A stretch of 64,000 nucleotides of DNA from assembly GCF_001467945.1 (NCBI RefSeq), contig NZ_LNYQ01000013.1, positions 2,301,098-2,365,097 on the forward strand, in the 5' to 3' direction. Source of the DNA: Legionella parisiensis. GTDB lineage: Bacteria; Pseudomonadota; Gammaproteobacteria; Legionellales; Legionellaceae. The translations under genes were made by a program, and so were the position numbers. Below the pieces are notes generated by a model, which ran no database searches, was not told the origin of the DNA, and saw only the letters and a program-made list of their open reading frames with translations. This document shows, piece by piece, positions 30,324 through 38,475 of this stretch (the first letter of the stretch is position 1; every line of letters begins with the position of its first letter).

Positions 30324-30497
30324 TTAAAGCACATCTTTACGTTCAAAGGCTTCATTGTATTCACGAATAGTGATCAAGCCATTATCAAGCTTATCTTGAG
30401 CCTCATAAACAGACATGTAGCATTTGGCAGGTTTATCCTCTGCCACTCCGACAATGGCATCAAGAACAACTGCCAACAACCGAAATACCTTTCTCAT
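30324..30497 (-). CDS. Small hypothetical protein on the opposite strand (57 aa)
   Basis: The minus strand between traG and the next plus-strand gene reads a clean 57-codon frame from ATG at 30497 to TAA at 30324, with AGGGA upstream. The N-terminal 19 residues are hydrophobic with basic residues in front (MRKVFRLLAVVLDAIVG), followed by 'AEDKPAKCYMSVYEAQDKLD' and a charged helix. It could be a small exported or membrane-associated protein. A plus-strand frame over the same bases has a poor composition, so the minus reading is favoured. The family is unknown. Confidence 0.5.
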   Translation of the reverse strand: MRKVFRLLAVVLDAIVGVAEDKPAKCYMSVYEAQDKLDNGLITIREYNEAFERKDVL

Positions 30498-30511
30498 TTG
30501 GAGCTATCCCT

Positions 30512-30841
30512 ATGATTAAACATTATATCCGTTCATCCATTATAGTATTAATTCAAACCGTTTTACCAATCATTGCCTTATTAGCAATTGCGCCCTGGTT
30601 CATTAATAGCAATCTACTGACTCGCTGGCAAAGCACCTTCACTACCATTCAACCATTATTTCTTGGTCTGCATGGAGTACTCTATTTATCCCTTGTCTTA
30701 TTATGGCCAAGGCTAATTTTACGCCTACAGAATCAACACCAAATAACCACAGAGCAGCTGAACACCGCTTTAAAAGCTCGGTGGTATCTGCTGGGTATTT
30801 TTGTATTTATTGATATTTTGATGATTGGAGGCAAACTATGA
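30512..30841 (+). CDS. Small membrane protein upstream of traD
   Basis: This 109-residue protein has three hydrophobic helices (about 8-35, 50-70 and 90-108) separated by short basic loops. A TTGGAG site lies 8 nt before ATG, and the stop overlaps the traD start by 4 nt, so the two are coupled. It resembles the small partner proteins that often accompany coupling proteins in the inner membrane. A name cannot be given. No active-site motif is visible. Confidence 0.7.
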   Translation: MIKHYIRSSIIVLIQTVLPIIALLAIAPWFINSNLLTRWQSTFTTIQPLFLGLHGVLYLSLVLLWPRLILRLQNQHQITTEQLNTALKARWYLLGIFVFIDILMIGGKL

Positions 30842-32832
30842 GCAATTACCCCATTAATAACCTATTAAGAGAACCAACAGAAGCCTGGTCAGCCATTACC
30901 TGTTTGTCTCTAGCCTTGCTGGCATATACTCAACCGCATTTGTTTTTACTAACACAAACTATGGGATTATACGCTGCGCTCGCATTGTTAATCCCTGGAA
31001 TTTATAGAGCCTGGCAAGCAATTAAAGTAAAACGCTATCACCGAAGATTATTAGCCATGCCCACTTATGCCCTATCCACCACAGAAATACCTTTATCCAA
31101 AAACTGGTTGTTCTTGGGCAAAGGCTTTCGCTGGCGACCAAGCCACACTCAAAAGCTGCATCAAATTAAACAGGTCAAAAATGAAAAGTTCATGCAACGA
31201 AGCTCTTGCTACCAACTTGCCAGAAGATTCTGCCAAAATCATGAACATACAAAGCTAGCCAAATGGTTAAATACAAATTCTAAACTAAACCCTTTTAGAC
31301 CTGATCCACCTGTTGGCGGTAGTCCATTCTTGCATGGTATAGGCGAAGAAGATAAACCTGTATACATCCCTCAAGATGTACGTGTCGGTCATACCTTCGT
31401 AGTCGGTACAACCAGAGTAGGAAAAACACGGTTGGCCAGTATTCTAATTAACCAAGACATCCGAAATGGGGATGCGGTTATCGTTGTAGATCCAAAAGGC
31501 GATCAAGACCTGGTTAGAGACATGATGGCAGCCTGTAAAGTATCAGGCCGAACAGAAGACTTCAAAATCGTACACTTAGGCTTTCCAGAACAATCTGCAC
31601 AATACAACCCCTTAAAAAATTTCGACCAAATCAGTGAGGTTGCAACACGTATCACCGATGCAATCTCCGCAGAGGGAGAAGGAAAACAGTTCGCAGCCTT
31701 CGCCTGGAAATACGTCAATATCGTGGCTATATGCCTAGAAGAAATGAATCAACCCCTTACCTACCAAACAATAGCCTTCTATATCAGCCGACTAGAACAA
31801 TTATTAATGTCCTATGCTGATAAGATTCTTCCTAACCACTACCCAAATTACCATCAAGAGATAGATGAAATCATCGAGGAGCATGATAGTAAAATAGGCA
31901 AAAATAATAAGACAAAATCCCCTATGGAACGCCACCAAGCAGTCATTCAATATGTCAAAAACCACATCAATAAAACGATCAAAAACAACAATGCTGAAGC
32001 TCTGCACGATCAAATACTAATCGACCTCTACGATGCAGCCATTATGGATAAACACTATTACGACAAAATCACCGCCAATGTCGGTCCTGTACTGTCTGAA
32101 ATCAATAAAAGTAATGCCTCAAAAATCCTATCGTCAAAAGCTCAACCAGGTGAAATTGAATTGATGGATGTAATTAAAAATAAGAAAGTTCTTTATATCG
32201 GCTTAGATAGCCTAACCAATCCCAATATTGCCCAAGCAGTAGGAAAAGCCTTTTTGTCTGATCTGGTTTCCACAGCAGGTAAAATCTACAAAGAACCTAA
32301 CGCGCGGTACACTTTAAATCTACACTGCGATGAGTTATCAGAGATTATTCAGGATTCTTTTGTGAAGATTCTTAATAAGGCAGGTGGTGCTGGGTTTCAA
32401 GTAACCGCTTACGCTCAAACTATTCAAGATATGGAAGTTGCACTCGGTTCCAGAGCTAAAGCAGAAGTATCCGAGGGAAATTTTAATACTCTAATTATGC
32501 TGCGTGTTAAAAATGAAGAAACAGCCAATTTACTGGTTAAGGTGCTGCCACAAGTAGGTGTTGTCGGACATACTCAAGTTTCGATGGTTAACGACACACC
32601 ACATGGGGATGACGGTGTTTACTTTAATACGACTAATGAAGATAGAGTCCAAACGTCTTCTGTGCCGATGGTTGGAGTGGATGATATTATTTCTTTACCT
32701 AAAGGACAGGCTTTTATGATAGTAAATGGTGGAGAACTATACAAAACTCGAATTCCTCTACCAATAAGTTGTAAAAAACAGACTAAAACACCATTGCCAA
32801 TATTCAGCACCTACATCAATCGCACTATATGA
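30838..32832 (+). CDS. traD: TraD-type coupling protein (T4CP)
   Basis: This 664-residue coupling protein brings relaxase-bound DNA to the T4SS. Two N-terminal helices are followed by Walker A 'VVGTTRVGKTRLAS' (about 186-199) and the early strand 'VIVVDPKGDQDLVRDM'. The second motif is 'LNLHCDELSE' (Walker B-like, about 497). The SXT/ICE type (TIGR03743) is the best fit. Here it ends the T4SS cluster, where many related clusters have it near the middle. A diverged copy of its last ~28 codons lies at 38.6 kb. Confidence 0.9.
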   Translation: MSNYPINNLLREPTEAWSAITCLSLALLAYTQPHLFLLTQTMGLYAALALLIPGIYRAWQAIKVKRYHRRLLAMPTYALSTTEIPLSKNWLFLGKGFRWRPSHTQKLHQIKQVKNEKFMQRSSCYQLARRFCQNHEHTKLAKWLNTNSKLNPFRPDPPVGGSPFLHGIGEEDKPVYIPQDVRVGHTFVVGTTRVGKTRLASILINQDIRNGDAVIVVDPKGDQDLVRDMMAACKVSGRTEDFKIVHLGFPEQSAQYNPLKNFDQISEVATRITDAISAEGEGKQFAAFAWKYVNIVAICLEEMNQPLTYQTIAFYISRLEQLLMSYADKILPNHYPNYHQEIDEIIEEHDSKIGKNNKTKSPMERHQAVIQYVKNHINKTIKNNNAEALHDQILIDLYDAAIMDKHYYDKITANVGPVLSEINKSNASKILSSKAQPGEIELMDVIKNKKVLYIGLDSLTNPNIAQAVGKAFLSDLVSTAGKIYKEPNARYTLNLHCDELSEIIQDSFVKILNKAGGAGFQVTAYAQTIQDMEVALGSRAKAEVSEGNFNTLIMLRVKNEETANLLVKVLPQVGVVGHTQVSMVNDTPHGDDGVYFNTTNEDRVQTSSVPMVGVDDIISLPKGQAFMIVNGGELYKTRIPLPISCKKQTKTPLPIFSTYINRTI

Positions 32833-32910
32833 TACAATTTATTCAAAGCATTATAACCCAATCACCTAATGAAGATTTAGTTCTAAGGGTATAACCAGAA
32901 ATGCACAAGA

Positions 32911-33978
32911 ATGAATACTGAATCAAAACGAATTGAGAAATGTACTATTGTCTCTAACACATTAGCGTGTATGAGCAATCAACAATTACAACAAGTCCTG
33001 TCAACCGGAAAAGAGATGCATGCTGGTATTGGAGGAACTTCTGTTCGAATAGATATCGAAAACATCCCCGTTTTTGTAAAAAGGGTTCCAATTACTGAAT
33101 TTGAACTCAAGCCAGATAACTTCATGTCAACGGCTAATATTTTTAAATTACCAATGTGCTATCAATATGGTATTGGCTCAGCTGGTTTTAGCGCTTGGCG
33201 TGAGCTTGCAGCACACATCATGACAACGAATTGGGTGATTAGTGGTCAATGCCCCAATTTCCCAATGATGTATAGCTGGCGAATTATTTCTAACTCTTTA
33301 AGTAAAACAGATCTTTCCTATTGGGAATCTACAGAAAAATATTTAGATTATTGGGAAAACAACCCAAACATCAAAGAGCGTATACATGGTCTGAATAGCG
33401 CAAACACCAGTGTCCTATTATTTCTTGAGCATTTTCCGAGAAATTTACACCAACATTTAAAAGAAGTTTTATCATCCAATATCTCTGAATTAGATTCAAT
33501 TAACCATCTGGAAAAATTGAATAAATCATTTGGAACGGCTTTAGAATTTATGCAAAAAAAAGGTTTTCTTCATATGGATGCTCATTTTCATAACATTTTA
33601 GCTGATGAGGATGACATTTACCTCAGTGATTTTGGTTTGGCATTGTCAAAGAAATTTGATTTATCAATGACCGAACATAATTTTGTAAAAGACCATGAGC
33701 ATTATGATCGATGTAGTTATTCAGTCAATTTGCTGCATGCTGTCTTAACAGCCTATGCAGGAAAAGAACATTGGGATAAAACATTAAGTGATTACTTAAC
33801 AAATAAATTTTCAATTAAGTTACCCAATAAAATAAATGAAATACTATCTATAAATGCTCATATTGCGGAAAAAATGCATACATTTTATAAAGAAATTCAG
33901 AAAGATAAGTCAACTCCGTATCCATCAAATCATATGAAGGAGATGCTCGAAATACTGCGACAGAGGGAAATATTATGA
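32911..33978 (+). CDS. Protein-kinase-fold enzyme (kinase/phosphotransferase-like)
   Basis: This 355-residue protein keeps the main kinase landmarks. They are a Gly-containing loop 'AGIGGTSVRI' (38-47), Lys57 in 'VFVKRVP', the catalytic loop 'HMDAHFHNI' (H221, D223, N228) and the metal site DFG (240-242). The H-x-D-x-H-x-x-N form is nearer to small-molecule and atypical kinases than to classic Ser/Thr kinases. No signal peptide is present. It opens the cargo operon and overlaps the next gene by 4 nt. The substrate could be a drug or a protein. A role as a secreted effector cannot be excluded. Confidence 0.7.
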   Translation: MNTESKRIEKCTIVSNTLACMSNQQLQQVLSTGKEMHAGIGGTSVRIDIENIPVFVKRVPITEFELKPDNFMSTANIFKLPMCYQYGIGSAGFSAWRELAAHIMTTNWVISGQCPNFPMMYSWRIISNSLSKTDLSYWESTEKYLDYWENNPNIKERIHGLNSANTSVLLFLEHFPRNLHQHLKEVLSSNISELDSINHLEKLNKSFGTALEFMQKKGFLHMDAHFHNILADEDDIYLSDFGLALSKKFDLSMTEHNFVKDHEHYDRCSYSVNLLHAVLTAYAGKEHWDKTLSDYLTNKFSIKLPNKINEILSINAHIAEKMHTFYKEIQKDKSTPYPSNHMKEMLEILRQREIL

Positions 33979-34970
33979 TTCAAATTGAAAAAATAACAGG
34001 TGAACTAGCTAAAACCTTGTGTCAAACCATTACAACGGAGTTACCTGAGTACTTCGGATTACCAGAAGCAAACGAGCATTATGCAATAGGTGTTACAAAC
34101 CGTATAAATTTCGCTGCAAAAAAGGATGATAACTATATTGCTCTGATTTCAATAGATTTTCCCTATCCTAATAATGCCAATATTTATTGGATGGCTGTAA
34201 GACGTGATTTTCACCGTCAAGGTGTTGGAAATCAATTAATAGATGAGGCCTGTCATTTTGCTATAACGCAAGGTGCTAAAACTATAACCGTTGAAACTCT
34301 AAGCCCTTCTGAATCAGAAGAGAATTATCTTAAAACGTATCGGTTCTATCAGTCGGTTGGTTTTAAAGCTCTTTTTGATTTAAAACCCGCCGGATATGAG
34401 TGGAATATGGCATATATGATGAAACAGCTTGAACCTTTAGCAATAAACCAACAGGCAATTGTGATCAAAGCACTGGCTTTATCTGATATCCCCTTTCTGG
34501 TCGATGCCTTTCAAAAAGCAAATTGGCAAAAACCTGCATCGTTATTTGAAAAGTATTACCAAGAACAACAACAGGCTGAACGAGTCGTATGGTTGGCTTA
34601 TTTTCAAGACCAAATTGCAGGATATGTTACGCTAAAATGGACATCACTCTATGAACCCTTTGCTCAGAAAAAAATCCCAGAAATTATGGATTTAAATGTA
34701 TTACCCTCATTTCGCAAATTTGGAATAGGAAGTACTTTACTAACAGTTGCTGAAGAAAAAGCAGCAAGCCAACACTCACATGTAGGTCTTGGCGTTGGCT
34801 TATATGGTGGACAAGATGGTGGCTATGGACAGGCGCAACGACTCTACATTAAACGCGGCTATATTCCTGATGGGCTAGGAGTCACTTATGACTATAAGTC
34901 AGTTGCTCCAGGAAAAATGGTTTCTTTGGATGATGATTTGATATTATGGTTTACCAAAAAAGTGAAATAA
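33975..34970 (+). CDS. Tandem GNAT acetyltransferase
   Basis: This 331-residue protein carries two GNAT domains. The first has the acetyl-CoA loop 'VRRDFHRQGVGNQLIDEA' (about 75-92). The second has 'LPSFRKFGIGSTLLTVAEEK' (about 243-262), then 'AQRLYIKRGYIPDG'. Each loop keeps a Q/R-x-x-G-x-G/A pattern. Two-domain GNATs modify small molecules such as mycothiol precursors or drugs, or one domain serves as a scaffold. It overlaps the kinase-like gene by 4 nt and lies 4 nt before the cyclase. A drug-modifying role is inferred from its neighbours. Confidence 0.8.
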   Translation: MIQIEKITGELAKTLCQTITTELPEYFGLPEANEHYAIGVTNRINFAAKKDDNYIALISIDFPYPNNANIYWMAVRRDFHRQGVGNQLIDEACHFAITQGAKTITVETLSPSESEENYLKTYRFYQSVGFKALFDLKPAGYEWNMAYMMKQLEPLAINQQAIVIKALALSDIPFLVDAFQKANWQKPASLFEKYYQEQQQAERVVWLAYFQDQIAGYVTLKWTSLYEPFAQKKIPEIMDLNVLPSFRKFGIGSTLLTVAEEKAASQHSHVGLGVGLYGGQDGGYGQAQRLYIKRGYIPDGLGVTYDYKSVAPGKMVSLDDDLILWFTKKVK

Positions 34971-34974
34971 TAAA

Positions 34975-35658
34975 ATGAAATTTCCTTATCACCTCATCGA
35001 ATTAACCCATACTTTAGATGAAACCAGTCCTTCTTGGGAAGAAAACTGTGGTTTTTCATCATCACTAATATTGGATTATGCAGATTGTACTAGCGAAGCC
35101 TCATTTCGCGTGCAACATCTCACAATGCCAGCAGGAATGGGAACGCATATGGATGCCCCCTCTCACTGCTGTCCTGATGGGCTATCTATAGACCAAATTC
35201 CACTGGATAAATTAGCCGCTCCTTGTGTGGTGATTGATGTATCTCAAAAGGCACATGAACTTTACAGCGTGACACCTCAAGATATCGCTGACTTTGAAAA
35301 AAAGCATGGCCTTATTCAACCTAATTCATTTGTCATCATCAAAACAGGTTGGTCACGCTTTTGGGACAACCCCTTCCAATATCGTAACAACCATAATTTT
35401 CCCTCTGTCTCGGCAGAAACAGCTACCTTGCTGGTGTCACGGGGCATTGTGGGTTTAGGCATAGATACCTTATCACCTGACAGGCTAGATGATGGTTATC
35501 CTGTGCATCGCATCTTGTTAAATTCAGGACGATACATCGTGGAAAACATTGCAAATAGTGAACAATTACCCCCTACAGGTAGTTTTGTCATGGCCTTCCC
35601 ACTGAAAATCAAACAAGCAACCGAGGCACCTATGCGTTTAATTGGATTATTGCCATGA
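34975..35658 (+). CDS. Cyclase-family protein (kynurenine-formamidase-like)
   Basis: This 227-residue metal-dependent hydrolase of the cyclase family (PF04199) has the signature 'GTHMDAPSHCCPDGLSID' (H58, D60, H64). The catalytic region continues to 'VIIKTGWSRFWDN' and 'GLGIDTLSPD'. Family members hydrolyse amides or cyclise polyketide chains with a bound divalent metal. The length is normal. It overlaps the nucleotidyltransferase gene by 4 nt. In a drug-modification operon it might hydrolyse an amide bond of an antibiotic; this is inference. Confidence 0.85.
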   Translation: MKFPYHLIELTHTLDETSPSWEENCGFSSSLILDYADCTSEASFRVQHLTMPAGMGTHMDAPSHCCPDGLSIDQIPLDKLAAPCVVIDVSQKAHELYSVTPQDIADFEKKHGLIQPNSFVIIKTGWSRFWDNPFQYRNNHNFPSVSAETATLLVSRGIVGLGIDTLSPDRLDDGYPVHRILLNSGRYIVENIANSEQLPPTGSFVMAFPLKIKQATEAPMRLIGLLP

Positions 35659-36488
35659 ATTATCCTCAAGAAAAAATAGAACCCAATCCTGATGCGCAAC
35701 AAATCAATGAATGTATTAATTTAGTCACTAAAGTTTTAGGTGACAATCTTTTGGGCGTTTATCTCTATGGTTCAGCCCTTGTGGGTGGTTTACAAAAATA
35801 CAGTGATATTGACTTATTCGTTGTAACCAATCATGCCACAACCTTGAGTGAAAAGAATGAATTGACGAAACACCTGCTTCACATATCAGGCCTTTACATG
35901 AAAAGCGCAAAACGGCCTATAGAAATGACGGTTGTTGAAAAAGGAGCAGTTAACCCCTGGCATTATCCCCCTCGTTTTGATTTTCAATATGGAGAATGGC
36001 TAAGAGCTTCTTTTGAAATGGGTGAGATTGAACCCCCGAATCTTGAAATGCCTGATCTTGCCTTGATTATCACTCAGGTTTTATTGAAGAGCCAGACCTT
36101 GTTTGGGGAGCAGCCAGAAAAAATTTTAGCGCCAGTTCCCTACGCTGATTTTATTAAAGCGATGCTTCAAGATCTCAATAGACTTGCAGCCGATATCAAG
36201 GATGATACTCGAAATGTGTTACTCACCCTGGCACGAATTTGGTGTACTTTAAAAACTAATACAATTTGCTCCAAACCAGATGCAGCGGATTGGGTAATAG
36301 AACGGTTGCCAAAAACTTACCAAGCCGTGATGAATAGAGCTAAATCCATCTGCATCGGCGATGAAAATGAATATTGGGAAGATATCAAAGCATCGTTAAA
36401 ACCTTGTGCAGATTGGATGCTACAGGAAATTAACACAATCAAATTATCCATAAATCCAAACAAAATAGCCTACAAGGTGAGCGAATGA
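35655..36488 (+). CDS. AadA-like aminoglycoside nucleotidyltransferase
   Basis: This 277-residue protein of the ANT(3'')/ANT(9) group has the nucleotidyltransferase motif 'YGSALVGGLQKYSDIDLFVV' (G39, S40, D51, D53) and the third acidic position in 'RPIEMTVV' (E89). The all-helical C-terminal domain (DUF4111-type) contains 'NVLLTLARIWCTLKTNTICS' and 'AADWVIERLPKTYQAVM', as in AadA. It would adenylylate streptomycin and/or spectinomycin in the cytoplasm. It is about 15 residues longer than common AadA proteins. Activity is expected from the intact residues but not shown. Confidence 0.88.
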   Translation: MNYPQEKIEPNPDAQQINECINLVTKVLGDNLLGVYLYGSALVGGLQKYSDIDLFVVTNHATTLSEKNELTKHLLHISGLYMKSAKRPIEMTVVEKGAVNPWHYPPRFDFQYGEWLRASFEMGEIEPPNLEMPDLALIITQVLLKSQTLFGEQPEKILAPVPYADFIKAMLQDLNRLAADIKDDTRNVLLTLARIWCTLKTNTICSKPDAADWVIERLPKTYQAVMNRAKSICIGDENEYWEDIKASLKPCADWMLQEINTIKLSINPNKIAYKVSE

Positions 36489-37366
36489 AAGAACTTACTT
36501 TTTTTAAGGGTTATCAACAAGATGAACAAAAGCGCGCCGCGTTTAATCACCTTGCAGTTAAAACCTTTGATCTATCGTTTGAAGAATGGTACCAATCCGG
36601 CTATTGGCGAGATAAATACATCCCCTATACCTTGTTCGATGGGGAGCAAGCCGTTGCCAATGTTTCAGTAAATATTATGGATTTTAGCATCTTTGGCCAT
36701 CAACAAAGAACCATCCAGATTGGCACGGTGATGACAGAGGAAGCCTACAGGAATCAAGGTTTGAGTAGAAGGCTCATGAAAAAGATCTTTGAGGATTGGA
36801 AAGCAAATAGCCATCTGATTTATCTTTTTGCTAATTCAACCGTATGGGGCTTCTATCCTAGACTTGGATTTAAGTCAGTTAAAGAGTACCAATACCAGCG
36901 AACAATAACCCCAACAATGAAAGCTAACTTCATCAAATTGAATATGGATAAAACAGAAAATAGGGAAAAACTCTATGATTATGCCCAAAAAGCTCGCCCA
37001 ATTAGCAAGATTTCCATGCAAGAAAACGCCGATTTGGTCATGTTTTACGGCATCACGGTATATAAAGATAATGTGTTTTACCTGCCTGAATTAGATGCCA
37101 TCGCCATTGCCAAAATAAACGGGAGACAACTACACCTTTTAGACGTGTTTAGCAAAAAAGATCAAAGCTTAGATGATATTATCCATGCATTAAGTGACGG
37201 AACCATAGCTACCGTGCAACTTGGTTTTGTCCCTAAGGATTGTTCATCCTATGAGATAATTCCTATCGATGAAAAAGAAAAAGATGAAATGCTTTTTGTT
37301 GAGACAGACAAGACTGCTTTATTTGATGAAAATCAGTTGATGTTTCCTCTTTTGTCTCACGCATAA
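36485..37366 (+). CDS. GNAT acetyltransferase with C-terminal extension
   Basis: This 293-residue protein has an N-terminal GNAT domain, with the acetyl-CoA loop 'TVMTEEAYRNQGLSRRLMKK' (about 79-98) and a later strand pair 'LIYLFANSTVWGFYPRLGFK'. The remaining 150 residues form a second domain without a visible acetyl-CoA loop, like the layout of two-domain Eis-type or sterol-carrier-type GNATs. It overlaps the AadA-like gene by 4 nt. It is the third acetyltransferase domain coded by this operon. The substrate is unknown. Confidence 0.78.
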   Translation: MKELTFFKGYQQDEQKRAAFNHLAVKTFDLSFEEWYQSGYWRDKYIPYTLFDGEQAVANVSVNIMDFSIFGHQQRTIQIGTVMTEEAYRNQGLSRRLMKKIFEDWKANSHLIYLFANSTVWGFYPRLGFKSVKEYQYQRTITPTMKANFIKLNMDKTENREKLYDYAQKARPISKISMQENADLVMFYGITVYKDNVFYLPELDAIAIAKINGRQLHLLDVFSKKDQSLDDIIHALSDGTIATVQLGFVPKDCSSYEIIPIDEKEKDEMLFVETDKTALFDENQLMFPLLSHA

Positions 37367-37384
37367 ATTAAGAGGGGTTTAAGT

Positions 37385-37843
37385 ATGGATGAACATAACA
37401 CCTTGATTCTGTTAAATGAACTATCAGAAAAAATTAATAACTTATATGGCTTTGTCAAAATTGCTGGCGAAAATTTTGGAGAACCGGCAATAAACTCCGG
37501 TCCATGTGGCCCTTTTGCTAATGCCTTTTATACGATTTGGAATCAAAAATTTACTGAAAAAGTAAATATTGCCTTTATCATGGTAAAAAATTCTGATGAA
37601 TGTTGGCATGTATTAATTAGATTACCAAACGGGTTACTTTTTGACGGCGGTATTGGCGTTCATTCAGATGATAGTTGGGATAAGGACAAATTCGATATTG
37701 TGGATATGCCCAAATATGACCTGCAACTATTAGAAAAACATTCCGGTGGTTTGAATAGAACGTACCCTAGATATTGCCCCAATTTTTCTATTGGTGAAGT
37801 CACCCACTTGATAACAAATTGTATTGACCTGATTGAAGAATAA
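37385..37843 (+). CDS. Unrecognised protein with a possible Cys-His-Asp triad
   Basis: This 152-residue protein has no family I can name. 'INSGPCGPFANAFYTIW' places Cys41 at the start of a helix. 'DECWHVLIRLPNGLLFDGGI' then gives His75 in a strand and Asp87 in the next. This order (Cys-helix, His-strand, Asp/Asn) is the pattern of papain-fold enzymes and transglutaminase-like proteins. A GAGGGG site lies before ATG. It follows the GNAT gene by 18 nt and is 1 nt from the broken aminoglycoside-kinase gene. Possible roles are amidase, deamidase or toxin. Confidence 0.65.
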   Translation: MDEHNTLILLNELSEKINNLYGFVKIAGENFGEPAINSGPCGPFANAFYTIWNQKFTEKVNIAFIMVKNSDECWHVLIRLPNGLLFDGGIGVHSDDSWDKDKFDIVDMPKYDLQLLEKHSGGLNRTYPRYCPNFSIGEVTHLITNCIDLIEE

Positions 37844-37844
37844 A

Positions 37845-38475
37845 ATGAATATGCAACTGTTGATAGAAAATCTGCAACTTGGTGAATTAAAAGCACAGCC
37901 TGAGTTACTCACAGGAGGTGCGCTGCATACAATGATTAAAATAGAAACCAGCAACGGCGCTTTTGCGATTAAACGATTAAATCCTCATATTACCGCTAAA
38001 AGTCATTTTAAAAACGCCTATGAGCGCTCCGAGCAGATTGCTAATGAGATGGCTAAAAATTCTATACCTGCGGTTAAGGCTTTATCTTTGAATAATGAGT
38101 ATGTTATTAACGTCAATAAAGATCATTATATAATTTATCCGTATATCGACGGTCATTTACTGGATGAGTCTAAGTTAACGCTTGAGCATGCGCGCTCTAT
38201 TGGCGAATTGTATTCGTTAATTCATTCAGCCAATATCCACCATGCTGAAACAGATGAAGCCCAGTACGATTACTTTGACGATGCTAGGGCATTGTGTATT
38301 GGCATGGACTGAATTTAACATACGCCGTATGCTAGGCGAGGTTACTTCTGATGAGACTGAAATACTAAAAGGACGTGAGATTATCGAAGAAAAAATGATG
38401 CCTTGTATAACCTATATTAAAACAGAAGAAGTACTTCTAAAGTCATTGTTAGAGACATTATTTTCAACTAGATAA
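37845..38475 (+). pseudogene. Aminoglycoside-phosphotransferase gene with its catalytic core deleted
   Basis: The first 156 codons encode an APH-type N-lobe ('GGALHTMIKIETSNGAFAIK', then 'IIYPYIDGHLL' and 'IGELYSLIHSANIHH'). A change of frame near 38300 then leads directly to a C-terminal piece, 'LAWTEFNIRRMLGEVTSDET'. The central part with the H-G-D catalytic loop and the D-x-D metal site is absent. An internal deletion of about a hundred codons plus a frameshift is the simplest reading. It should be inactive. ATG 37845 lies 1 nt after the previous stop, so it was part of the cargo operon. Confidence 0.75.

Noticed and set aside
30315-30515. Plus-strand frame after traG, starting with an ATGA overlap
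   Set aside because: The overlap looks tempting, but the composition is poor. The minus strand of the same bases gives a cleaner protein with a ribosome site.
16896-32832. Search for a relaxase (TraI/MobH) in the conjugation cluster
   Set aside because: None of the proteins shows a relaxase motif. It must lie in the part of the element outside the window.
38345-38377. CTGATGAGACTGAAA resembling a third hammerhead core
   Set aside because: There is no stem II between the two core motifs and no matching stem I or III. It lies in the broken aminoglycoside kinase coding sequence.
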